From: Prorocentrum cordatum
Lineage: Eukaryota; Sar; Dinophyceae; Prorocentrales; Prorocentraceae
Assembly: GCA_963575745.1 (NCBI GenBank)
Contig: CAUYUJ010007450.1
Location: 1 to 46,724, forward strand
Reading direction: 5' to 3'
Length of the DNA stretch: 46,724 nucleotides
How positions within the stretch are numbered: position 1 is the first letter of the stretch; each line of letters starts with the position of its first letter. The notes under the pieces were generated by a model, which was given only the letters and a program-made list of their open reading frames with translations, was not told the DNA's origin and ran no database searches. The translations under genes and the position numbers were made by a program. Shown here one piece after another: positions 37,291 to 46,460 of the stretch.

Positions 37291-38506
37291 TGTACGCTTG
37301 TCCGCCTGTGCGCTGGAGATCTGGGCCTCGGGTGCAGACGGCGACGGTGGCGGCAGCGGGGTCGACTACGCGCAGGGCCGAAGGGTGCCAAAGCCGAGCG
37401 CGCCAGCCGCTGCCACCGCATCACGCTTGGCGATCGGAAGGCCCAGAGTGGGCCCGCACCAAAGGCCACTCCGGCGAAGGGTCACTCTTGCGTGTAGTCA
37501 ACGGGGTGCGGTCGCGGTTTTGGACGCCAGAAACGGGCACGGACAAACGGGTACAATGCCCCAATGCCCCACAGCAGATGTGCTGCCCAAAACCGACGGC
37601 GGCAGCTGTTGGGCAGGCGGCCTCGTGCGGCTTCCGCAGGGCAGCGCCCGCGGCGGCGGCGGACAGCGAGTCCTGTTCGAAACGAACAGGGCTGCTGGTG
37701 GGCCTCGTGCCCAGTCTTTCCGTACGTACTCATGTCGATCGTCCCGAGCGGTGGTCACAGCAGCGTCAGCGCCCCGGCGCGCATGGGGCACGAGGCTGCG
37801 GCAGGCAGAGGGCGGCAGCACAAGCAAGGGCGGGCGGCAGAGGCCGCTGCGCGCGGGGTGCGCGGGCCTGCGGTGCCTGTCCCCGAGGTCGGCGCTGAGG
37901 ACGGTGGCGTTGAGGGTGGAGCCTCTCCCCCAGCTGGCTGTCTACCAGACCACCACCACTGCCCAACTTGGGCGCGAACGAGTGGGGGGGCGATATGAAT
38001 GGGGGGGGGAGGACTGTGCTGTTTTTGGGCCCGGAAGGCCACCATTTGAGGCCTAAAGGGCCTCCTTTCGGCAGCCCTCGCTGCCCCCCAGCGTATCGCC
38101 TCCCATTGCGCGTCCTCCGACCAACACGACAAAATAAACTTCCGCGGGGGTGCGGGTTCCACATGTGTGTTTTGTTCAATGCTCCCCGACGACCCCCCCC
38201 CACTGGGAATCGAGGACGAATTGTGTCCTTCGGGTTGGGTTGGGGTGGTTTGGTGGGTGGTGACTGAAAGTTATCGTTGAGGGTGGGGCCTCTCCAGTAA
38301 CCACAGAACAAAAAACACCCTCAGAATAACCGCCCTAGCAAGCGAAGCCGTTTAGGAAACGTACCCAAGGAAGGAATCGAACGGCAGGGCTGCTCGGTAA
38401 ACGCCCTGGGCTGTCCAACAAACGCCAATGATCGGGGTCGTTTTTTTTGTCAGCCCTTGATTGACCGTCATCGTGCGACCATGCGGAACGCTGAACCCAG
38501 AACCCC
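37291..38506. other. Unassigned GC-rich sequence with long open frames
   Basis: One plus frame is open from 37115 to 38056 (start inside the M2 element) and others overlap it. Composition is Gly/Ala/Arg-rich with no domain I recognise. TTGAGGGTGGAGCCTCTCC (near 37910) recurs as TTGAGGGTGGGGCCTCTCC (near 38277). A gene here is possible but unsupported. Confidence 0.35.
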
Positions 38507-38531
38507 GACGTCATGTTTTTTTCATGACGTC
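38507..38531. repeat. Perfect 9-bp stem, T7 loop palindrome
   Basis: GACGTCATG, seven T, CATGACGTC. It could be a small hairpin; no adjacent gene gives it a function. Confidence 0.8.
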
Positions 38532-39314
38532 GACCCCCCCGAGGTTTCGACCTATTCCCTGGAAACCTTTTTACATCCCTGAGGCCCTGAGGGCCTGAGG
38601 CCCTGAGGCCTGATTTGTTTTTGCTTGACGGCCCTGAGGCCTGGTGAGGGCCCTCAGAAGCCGAAAATCGTAAAAAAACCTGCCGTCGTGATGTGTTTCG
38701 TTACTCGAGGGGGGTCTGGGAATAATCATTGCACCGGCCTTGCAGACGTGCTGCAGCGGATTTCTGTCAGCGAAAAATACCGAAACGGCGACCGAAAAAC
38801 GAAGTGAATCTCGCGTGGGTTCTTTTTGGTCTTCCTTCCCGGCCAAATAAAAATCCGCACGAAATCCACCTCGAAATCCGGAACGATATTCTCCAGGACA
38901 CTCCAGGCCCACCCTATCGTTTTCCGAACGAAATCCGCTCTGCGATGCTGGCGCCATGAGTCAGGCGATCGCAAGCATGGCTTAAGCGGGCGTGGATTGA
39001 TTGGCGACGGGTCCCATTTCCATAGGAGATCGCTGATTGCCGCCACCGGACGCGGCGCCACTGGCCGCACTTTGGGGAGGGCACCTCCCCCGATCCATTG
39101 ATTTGGCGACCGCTCGCCAAATCCGGTGTCATCCCGGGGGAGGGGGGGAGGAGGGGGCCCGCCGATGACCCAACCTTCGCGCTGTGGGCAGCCCTGCCCA
39201 TGCCCGCGCCCCCCCCCCACCCCGGACCTGCACAACCGGCGAGGTTAGGTTATCCTGAGGGGGGGGGGTAGCAAGCCCGACAACCCGGGTTCTCGCCGGA
39301 CCCTAAACGAGAAT
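38532..39314. other. Unassigned sequence
   Basis: 38575-38650 has CCTGAGGCC/GGGCCTGAGG palindromic repeats. The rest shows no repeat or domain. GATTGGCGACGGGTCCCATT-type text near 39000 has no partner in the window. Confidence 0.4.
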
Positions 39315-39437
39315 TATGTCGGGCGTGTCCCCCTACAGGGGGATTGTCGACGAAGAATAAAGAATACCCCAAAAATGCACCAAAAACGTAAAAAAAAACT
39401 GACAAAATAGTTCCCAGACTATTTTTGGACTATTCTT
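39315..39437. mobile_element. M2 TIR element, copy 6, right end lost
   Basis: Left TATGTCGGGCGTGTCCCCCT then ACAGGGGGAT, an AT-rich core and CCCAGACTATTTTTGGACTA. After TTCTTCCCC the expected right TIR is missing, and unrelated sequence leads into the 77-bp satellite. Confidence 0.8.
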
Positions 39438-39525
39438 CCCCACATCCTGAGTGGGGTTCTTGTTTTCCCAGAACATCCTCTCCTTCTCCCTCCCGCCTCC
39501 CGCCTCCCATATCAATACCAAGCCC

Positions 39526-40372
39526 TCCAGGGAGGCCCCGCCTGAGCGAGGAGGGTATCGGAAACCCATACTATTTACATGGTTTCGTGCTCTTCCCACT
39601 CCTCCAGGGAGGCCCCGCCTGAGCGAGGAGGGTATCGGAAACCCATACTATTTACATGGTTTCGTGCCCCTCTCCAGGGAGGCCCCGCCTGAGCGAGGAG
39701 GGTATCGGAAACCCATACTATTTACATGGTTTCGTGCCCCCCCCACCCCTCCAGGGAGGCCCCGCCTGAGCGAGGAGGGTATTGGAAACCCATACTATTT
39801 ACATGGTTTTGTGCCCCTCCCTCCCCTCCAGGGAGGCCCCGCCTGAGCGAGGAGGGTATCGGAAACCCGTACTATTTACATGGTTTCGTGCCCCTCCCAC
39901 CCCTCCAGGGAGGCCCCGCCTGAGCGAGGAGGGTATCGGAAACCCATACTATTTACATGGTTTCGTGCTCCTCCCACCCCTCCAGGGAGGCCCCGCCTGA
40001 GCGAGGAGGGTATCGGAAACCCATACTATTTACATGGTTTCGTGCCCCTCCCACCCCTCCAGGGAGGCCCCGCCTGAGCGAGGAGGGTATCGGAAACCCG
40101 TACTATTTACATGGTTTCGTGCCCCTTCCACCCCTCCAGTGAGGCCCCGTCTGAGCGAGGAGGGTATCGGAAACCTATACTATTTACATGGTTTCGTGCT
40201 CCTCCCACCCCTCCAGGAGGCCCCGCCTGATCGAGGAGGGTATCGGAAACCAATATAATTTTCATGGTTTCGTGCCCCTCCCATCCCTCCAGGGAGGCCC
40301 CGCCTGAGCGAGGAGGGTATCGGAAACCTATACTTTTTACATGGTTTCGTGCCCTTCCTAAGCCTTCCCCGG
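39526..40372. repeat. 77-bp tandem satellite, ~11 copies
   Basis: CTCCAGGGAGGCCCCGCCTG starts units at 39526, 39602, 39672, 39749, 39826, 39903, 39980 and onwards every 77 bp. The unit includes AGCGAGGAGGGTATCGGAAA, CCATACTATTTACATGGTTT and CGTGCCCCTCCC. Very homogeneous, so young or actively homogenised. 77 is not a multiple of three; not coding. Confidence 0.97.
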
Positions 40373-40384
40373 TCACCTATCCTT

Positions 40385-40690
40385 CTCAGGATTTCGCGGG
40401 AGGAGGAGGACGGGGGAGGAGAAAGGAGAGGTAGAGGAAGAAGAAGCAGAGGAAGAGAAGGGGGAGGTGGAGGAGGAGGAGGAGGGGTACATGCGTGCCA
40501 AGTCGATGGTAATCCATACTTCAGGGCCCGCCTTTTAGGGCCCGCCTGAGAAAGACGGCGACGCCGACGCTGCCGACGACGACTACGACACCGACGAGGG
40601 CGAAGACAGAGGAGGAGGAGGAGGAGGAGGAGGAGGAGGAGGAGGAGGAGGAGGAGGGGGAGGAGGAGGAGGAGGAAGGACGAGGAAAAA
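40385..40690. repeat. (GGA)n tracts flanking a short unique segment
   Basis: GGA/GAA repeats at 40390-40490 and 40607-40680. The middle (40490-40606) contains GGGCCCGCCT twice and GACGACGACTACGAC. Confidence 0.85.
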
Positions 40691-41084
40691 GATACCACCC
40701 AGACCAACCTTACGAATCGGACCTTGGACGCCTGGGCGACTCACCCGCCCGCCCGACCCTCCTCCTTCTCATGTTCATACTCCTGGTCATCCGAGAGGAA
40801 ACAATTCGTGAACACCCCCCTGCCCCCCAAACTCAAAGTTGGCACGCGGGGGGGAGACTGCGGTCGAGGTGCAACTCATCAGACCCACCGCCAACTTTGA
40901 ACATTGGGGGGAGGGGGAGGCGTTCACAGATGAATGTGGCATGAGTGTTCGCTAATTTTTGTCCGAGGCCTGTCCTCCCGATGCTGCTCCTGCTGCGGTT
41001 CCTGCTGCTGCTCTTCACCATCATCCATCTTATCCTCTTCCTCTCCTCCTCCTCCTCCTCCTCCTCCTCCTCCTCCAGGAGGGT
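40691..41084. other. Unassigned sequence and (TCC)n
   Basis: CCAACTTTGA (about 40892) pairs with TCAAAGTTGG (about 40832), together with GGGGGGAG/CCCCCC flanks. 41037-41075 is (TCC)n. No gene. Confidence 0.5.
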
Positions 41085-41275
41085 ATCGTAAAACAATGCA
41101 GTTTACACGGTTTCGTGTCCCCCCTCCACTCCTCCAGAGAGGCCGCGCTTGAACGAGGAGGGTCGCGGAAACCATTACTCTTTACCAGGTTTCGTAGCCC
41201 TCCCCCCTTCCAGCGGGGCCCCGCCAGAGCGAGGAGGGTATCAAGAAACCGTACTATTTACAAGGCTTCGTTTCC
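41085..41275. repeat. Diverged copies of the 77-bp satellite
   Basis: Three units with GAGGAGGGTCGCGGAAACCA / GAGGAGGGTATCAAGAAACC and TTTACAAGGCTTCG differ from the main array at many positions. These are older members left of the homogenised block. Confidence 0.85.
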
Positions 41276-41424
41276 TGAGCACCTGTCCTCCCTCCTCCTT
41301 TCTTTCGTCTGCCCTTTCGTGCGTACTTACTCGTTCGATGAGCTTCTCCTTCGTGTTGATGTTGTCGTGCCCCATGGGTCCCACGAAACCGTTAATATCT
41401 TTATGTGGGGGACTTCGTTAGCAA

Positions 41425-41503
41425 AATGGTTTATTCTCATTTTTTTGTATTTTGTTTTTTCCTCGAAAATCCCCCTGTAGGAGGGCAGGCCCCACTCAAA
41501 ACA
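41425..41503 (-). mobile_element. M2 partial element, inverted
   Basis: Read on the minus strand: GTTTTGAGTGGGGCCTGCCC then TCCTACAGGGGGATTTTCGA and an AT-rich core. The other end is absent. Confidence 0.6.
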
Positions 41504-42456
41504 AGAACCGTCCCTAAGGCACCGCGCGGCCTCTCCGGCCACGAAAAGCCACGGCCCGCGACAGCGCAGGGTGCTCCCCCATAGCCTCCGCCCGAGGGGG
41601 GGGGGCCGGCCCGAGGACCGGAGGGCCCCCCTGGGGCCACGCGGCTCGGCATGCGCCCCCCCCCCCCCCCCGGGAACACTGGGGAAGGGCAGGAGGCAGC
41701 GGCTGGGAGGCCTCCTCCCCGCGACCCAAGAGGGGGTCCAGCTGAGAGGGGGCGGTGCACCAGGTGCGGGGCAGTGGTATTGCACATGCACTGCGCCGGA
41801 GACTTGTACTGCATTGTGCTGCAAGTAGTGTCTCTTGCACGCAAAAGCGCAGCAGTACACTTGCGCCCCGGAATGTACTGCACGCCCCAAACCGATTGCA
41901 ACCCCACAAATGTATTGCACCAGATCTATTGCACCACCCCCTTGTCGCTGCACCCCCTTTGGGTCAACCCGGTCTTCGTCGGAAGGATTCCTCTGGACTT
42001 CTTCAACCTCGCCCGACGAGGGTCCACCTCTCTGGGAGGTCTCACGTGGGGGGGTACCCCCCCCCCGACGGGGGTCAACCTCACCTCGCCGTCGCGCCGC
42101 GACGGTGGTCGGAGCGCCTTCGGCGCGCGGTGGCTGCCCGCGACGGGGGGCGATGTGGGGCTGTCGGCGGGGGGGACGCCCTCCCGACGCTTATTAAGAA
42201 ACTCGGTGCACGGAGGATTAAGCCCCATCGGGGGGCTGTTACGCCAGACTGGGCCTCGGCTTCTCAGAAGGCTCGGACGTCCCCCGGGCCTTCTGAGTTT
42301 TTTTTCGGAGCCTTCCCCGAAGACGCAGACAGCCTCTCGCAATGCGCGAGGGCTCCTGAGAAGTCCCGCCGCCTTCTGAGATGGCCTTCTCCTTCTCACT
42401 TGCCCCCCCCTGCTCGCCGCCGCAAAGTGGTCTTTGCTTCAACGTTTTGACCGTAC
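41504..42456. other. Unassigned sequence with a TGCA/GTAC-rich segment
   Basis: 41750-41950 contains many TGCA and GTAC motifs (TTGCACATGCACTGC, TGTACTGCA, GCAGTACAC, ATTGCACC), giving numerous short dyads. 42240-42400 has repeated CTTCTGAG. Frames are Gly/Arg/Pro-rich; no gene recognised. Confidence 0.4.
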
Positions 42457-42687
42457 CTACAGGCCGCTTAGATGGGGTCGGAGTAGATGGGGTCGGAGGA
42501 TCGCGCCGCATCGCCAATGCATCGCCGATGTATCGGCGATGCAGCTGCGATGCATCGGCAACGTCAGCGATGCATCGGCGACGCTAGCGTGGGGAAGCAC
42601 GGGCTCCACATCGGGCCGCATCGCCAATGCGTCGGCGACGCGACGCGATCCACCGACCCCATCTACTCGGCTACCTGAGAGGCCTAG
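42457..42687 (+). mobile_element. M6 TIR element, copy 2
   Basis: The left end contains GAGTAGATGGGGTCGGAGGA then TCGCG. The right end, reverse-complemented, contains GAGTAGATGGGGTCGGTGGA then TCGCG; outermost CTACAGGCC / CTAGGCC. The core is a chain of CGATGCATCGGCGACG dyads. The left TIR carries an extra GATGGGGTCG copy. Non-coding. Confidence 0.8.
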
Positions 42688-42830
42688 AAATCATCATGAA
42701 AGAAACCCAGGCCAGCGTCCAGAGAGTTCTTAAAACAAGCCTAGGCCAATATCTGCTTGTCACGCTGAAGGAGGCGAACGAGCTTGAGAAGCTGGGTCAG
42801 CTGTCTGGCAAGTTCACTAAGAGACGTTGA
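42649..42830 (+). CDS. Possible small coding fragment (hypothetical)
   Basis: From about 42688, just outside M6, the frame reads IIMKETQASVQRVLKTSLGQ then YLLVTLKEANELEKL and ends TKRR at a TGA. The composition (Lys, Glu, Leu, Val) differs from the GC-driven frames around it and suggests helices. No family recognised; may be an exon or a relic. Confidence 0.25.
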
Positions 42831-42954
42831 CGAATACCGCCCCACGGGAAAGCAGTTCGCTTCGACCAGGCGCACTGTCAGGCCCCCCTGTGGTCTCTCG
42901 TGTGGTTCGGCAGGAGCGGGGCTCAGAGCGGGAGGGTGCGCGCGGAGGGCAGGA
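42831..42954. other. Unassigned spacer
   Basis: No feature recognised. Confidence 0.3.
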
Positions 42955-43380
42955 AGACGCCCTCCTCCTCCTTATTATTCTTCTTCTCATTCTGCTTCTT
43001 ATTATTATTATTATGCGTCTTCTTCTTCTTATTATTATTATTATTCTTCTTAGTATTATTATTGTTATTATTAGTATTATTACTATTATTATTACTATTA
43101 CTATTATTAATATTATTATTATCATCATTATTAGTATTATTATTATAATTATTCTTATTCTTCTTATTATTATTCGTCGTCTTCTTCTTTTTCTTCTCTT
43201 ATTCTTATTATGCTTCTGCTTCTGCTTCTGCTTCTGTTTCTGCTTCTGCTTCTTCTTCCTCTTCTTCTTCTTATGCTTCTGCTTCTGCTTCTGATTCTGC
43301 TTCCTGCTTCTGCTTATTCTTCTTCTTCTTCTTCTTATCCTTCTTCTTCTTCTTATTATTATTCTTCCTCCTTCGTCTTC
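42955..43380. repeat. (TTA)n / (TTC)n / (TTCTGC)n compound microsatellite
   Basis: TTATTATTA blocks pass into TTCTTC and TGCTTC repeats. Poly-Ile, Leu, Phe and Lys/Arg frames are artefacts. Confidence 0.95.
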
Positions 43381-43840
43381 TTCTTCTTCTTCCTCCTCCT
43401 CCTCCCCCTCCTCCTCCTCCTCCTCCTCCTCCCCCTCCTCCTCCTCCTCCTCCTCCTCCTCTTCCTCCTCCTCCTCCCTCCTCCTCCTCCTGCCTCCTCC
43501 TCGTCCTCCTCCTCCTCCTACTCCCCCTCTCCTCCTCCTCCTCCTCCCACCGCCTCCTCCTCCTCCTCCTCGACCCCCTCCTCCTCGTCCCCCTCGTCCC
43601 CTCTCGTCTCCTCCTCCTCCTCCTCCTCCTCTCCTCCTCCTCCTCCTCCCTCTTCTCCTCTCCCCCTCCTCCTCCTCATCCTCCTCCTCCTCCCTTTCCT
43701 CCCTTCTTCCCCTCCTCCTCTCCTCCTCTTCCTCCTGCTCCTCCTCCTCCACCTCCTCCACTCCTCCACCTCCTCCAACCTCCTCCTCCTCCTCCTCCTC
43801 CTCCTCCTCCTCCTTCTCCTCCTCCTTTCCCCTCCCCTCC
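43381..43840. repeat. (TCC)n microsatellite, outer flank of the left inverted arm
   Basis: Long interrupted TCC repeats. Complementary (GGA)n lies at the mirror position beyond the right arm (45612-46190). Confidence 0.95.
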
Positions 43841-44051
43841 TTTTCGGTTTCCATATTCGACGATGGAGATCTTGTTGCCCGCCGGCCCTGGGCGGTCTTC
43901 GGCGGTTTTTTGGGTCGGCCTCCGGCGGTCTCGTCGGCGGTTTGCTGACGGTCGGTCTGCGGCAGTCCTCGGCGGTTCTCCGGGGGTCTTTTCGGCGCTG
44001 TTCCTTCGGCCTGCGGCTCGAAAGTTGGATGTCGAAGAAGAACAGGTACCC
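43841..44051. repeat. Left arm of a large inverted duplication
   Basis: TTTTCGGTTTCCATATTCGA to AAGAACAGGTACCC. Matches the reverse complement of 45400-45608 at about nine of ten positions, including CCCTGGGCGGTCTTCGGCGG and GGCGCTGTTCCTTCGGCCTG. Internal TCGGCGGT units recur. Both arms end at GGTACCC on the inner side and at a microsatellite on the outer side. Confidence 0.9.
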
Positions 44052-44430
44052 TCCTCCTCCTCCTCTTCCTGCTCCTCCTCCCACCCCGTCCCTTTTTCTC
44101 CTTCTCTTACTCCTCACTCCTCCTGCTGTTCCTCCTCCCGACCTCCTCCTTTTCCCTCCTCCTCCTCCTCCTCCTCCCCTCCTCACTCCTCCTCCTCCTC
44201 CTCCTCCTCCTCCTCCTCCTCCCCCCCTCTTCCTTCTCCTCCTCCCTCCCCCCTCACCCTCCTCCTCCTCCCTCCGCCCTCCTCCTCTTCCTCCTCCTCC
44301 TCCTCCTCCTCCTCCTCCTCCTGCTCCTCCTCTTCTCTCCTCCCTCATCCTCCTCCTTTTCCCTCCTCCTCCTCCCTTTTCTCCTCCTCCTCTTCCTCCT
44401 CCTCCTCCTCCTCCTCCTTGCTGCCTTTTT
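44052..44430. repeat. (TCC)n microsatellite
   Basis: Interrupted TCC/CTC repeat immediately inside the left arm. No equivalent inside the right arm, where an M9 element sits instead. Confidence 0.95.
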
Positions 44431-45267
44431 CGAAAATCGCCCAAAGTCTAGGGATGCGTTCGGACCACAGTGGGTCCGATCCGGTTCTTCTTGCTGCGCT
44501 TGCGGGCAAGGGATTTCGAAAGGATATGATACTTCGAACCCTTGGCAACTTCGACCCTTTCAAGCCTCCTTTCAGACTTCAAATGCTGGCTACTTAGATC
44601 GTCGACCGCTCTCGGGGGCCTCGAGTGCAATATGTAAGGGAGTTTCAGAAGCGATGCCACCTCACTGGAGGGATAAGGCGGATAATGAATGAGGAAGAGG
44701 AGGACATCTAGGGAGGATGCAGGAAGAGGAGAAGGAGGAGGCGACGGTGGAAGACGCGCCCCAAAGCTGAGTCGAAGCGAGGCTCGATTCCTGGCGCGTG
44801 TGACAGGACGGGGAGGCGAAGCTCCAGCGAAGCCAACGAAAAATGGCAGCTTCCCGACCGTCCCAGGGCCACGCAAAGGCCCCGAGGGGCCGAAGGCGGC
44901 AAACAGCTTCCGTGCCAATATGCTCTTTGCGTCGGAGGCATGGGGTTGACCCTGAAACTGTTGTTTGTTGGCGACGCGCGCGCAGAGCAAGCGGTCAAGC
45001 GCCTCGGCGGTGCCGTGCCCAGCTCAGGCGCGTGCACCTAATCAGCGGTGGAAGGGCAGTTTGAAAAATTGCCGGCCGGACGGCTTGGTTGGCCCAGAGA
45101 CTGACTCCATCGGGGCGGGTGCCCCGCCCCGCTCGTCTCTGCAGACGCCTACAGAAACCCACCACCCCCGAAGGGAATCGAGCACCGCAGCGCTCCTCTC
45201 GACCTCCTCAGCTAGGTGTTCGATAATGGACACCTGGTGAACCGTAGCCATCCTGGGGTAACCACAA
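44431..45267. other. Unassigned sequence between the inverted arms
   Basis: Less repetitive than the surroundings. A plus frame ends GKGFRKDMILRTLGNFDPF...QMLAT (stop near 44597) and a minus frame (44448-44990) reads SSLDVLLFLIHYPPYPSSEV...KSERRLERVEVAKG. Either could be a gene relic; neither shows a known domain. CCGTAGCCAT at 45242 is discussed under rejected items. Confidence 0.35.
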
Positions 45268-45406
45268 GGTACCGATACCGCCACTCCCCCGGCCTCACCT
45301 GGGGTGTGTTCTGACCAGCATTTCGAAGCGAATCCAGCGGTGCCGACGTTGCCCTCCCAGGAGGCCCCCAAAGAGGAAAACAGGCGAAGGGTAGCGGTAT
45401 GGGTAC
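45268..45406. mobile_element. M9 TIR element, uninterrupted copy
   Basis: Left GGTACCGATACCGCCACTCC. Right, reverse-complemented, GGTACCCATACCGCTACCC. Perfect GGTACC at both tips (45268-45273, 45401-45406). 139 bp. Its right tip coincides with the inner end of the right inverted arm. Confidence 0.85.
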
Positions 45407-45608
45407 CTTTTCTTCTTCGACATACAACTTTCGCGCCGCAGGCCGAAGGAACAGCGCCGAAAAGACCCCCGGAGAACCGCCGAGGACTGCCGCGGACCGA
45501 CCGACCGTCAGAAGACCGCCGACGAGACCGCCAGAGGCCGACCCAGAAGACCGCCGAAGACCGCCCAGGGCCAGCAGGTAACAAGGTCTCCATCGTCGAA
45601 TATGGAAA
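45400..45608. repeat. Right arm of the large inverted duplication
   Basis: GGGTACCTTTTCTTCTTCGA to TCGAATATGGAAACCGAA, the inverted copy of 43841-44051. Differences include AAGGTCTCCATCG against GATCTCCATCG. Confidence 0.9.
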
Positions 45609-46190
45609 CCGAAGAGGAGGAGGAGGAGGAGGAGGAGGAGGAGGAGGAGGAGGAGGAGGAGGACGAGGAGGAGGCGGAGGCGGATGAGAGAGAGGAGGAG
45701 GAGGAGGAGGAGGAAGGAGGAGCAGGAGAAGGAGAGAGGATGAGGAGGGAGAGGAGGAGGAGGAGGAGGAGGAGGAGAGGATGAATAGAGGAGGAGGAGG
45801 GAGGAGTAAGGTAGGAGGAGGAGGAGGAAGAAGAAGGAGGAGGAGGAGAGGAGGGGAGGAGGATGAGGAGGAGAGAGGAGGAGGAGGGGAGGACGGGGGG
45901 ACGAGGAGGAGATGAGGAGGAGGAGGAGGAGGAGGAGGAGGAGCAGGAGAGAAGGAGGAGGAGGAGGAGGAGGGGAGGAGGAGGAGGGGGGGAGAGGAGG
46001 GAGACGAGGAGGAGGAGGAGGAGGAGGAGGGGAGGAAGAGCAGGATGGAGACTAGGAGAGGAGGGAGAGGGAGGGAGGAGGAGGAGGAGTAGGAGGGGTA
46101 GGAGGAGGAGGAGGTGGGAGGAGTGGGGGAGGTGGGAGGAGGGAGTAGGGAAGGAGGGATGCAGGAGGGAGGAGGAGGAATGATGGACAG
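45609..46190. repeat. (GGA)n microsatellite, outer flank of the right arm
   Basis: Long interrupted GGA/GAG repeat, complementary to 43381-43840. Poly-Glu/Arg/Gly frames are artefacts. Confidence 0.95.
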
Positions 46191-46334
46191 CGAGGATCAG
46201 CCGAGCATCGCCGAGGCCGAGACAACGCAGTGAACTCGATCCCCGAGGTCCTCCTCCCCGTCAGGAGGCCGACGGAAGGCCAACCCCTACGCAGGCGCTT
46301 CCACACCACTCCCCAGCGGTGGGAGGCCTTGGAA
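46191..46334. other. Unassigned spacer
   Basis: GAGGCCGACGGAAGGCCAAC and CGCTTCCACACC; no feature recognised. Confidence 0.3.
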
Positions 46335-46460
46335 AAAGGAGGAGGAGGAGGAGGACGAGGAGGAGGAGGAGGAGGAGGAGGAAGAGGACCCACAGAGGAC
46401 GAGGAGGGGGAGGAGGAGGAGGAGGAGGAGGAGGAGGAGGAGGAGGAGGAGGAGGAGGAC
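46335..46460. repeat. (GGA)n microsatellite
   Basis: GGA repeats with a short unique break (CCCACAGAGGACGAG, near 46388). Confidence 0.95.

Noticed and set aside
37115-38056. 313-codon plus frame
   Set aside because: It starts inside an M2 element and is otherwise Gly/Ala/Arg-rich with no recognisable domain; kept only as unassigned sequence.
39425-40372. Direct repeats of ~77 bp considered as a CRISPR array
   Set aside because: There are no variable spacers; whole units are tandem and nearly identical, as in a satellite, and the genome is eukaryotic.
42955-43294. Poly-Leu/Ile plus-strand frames as a transmembrane protein
   Set aside because: They derive from TTA/TTC microsatellites.
45242-45251. 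CCGTAGCCAT, identical to the start of the dinoflagellate spliced leader
   Set aside because: Only the first ten bases match; the following CCTGGGGTAAC diverges and no coding frame follows, so it is probably chance.
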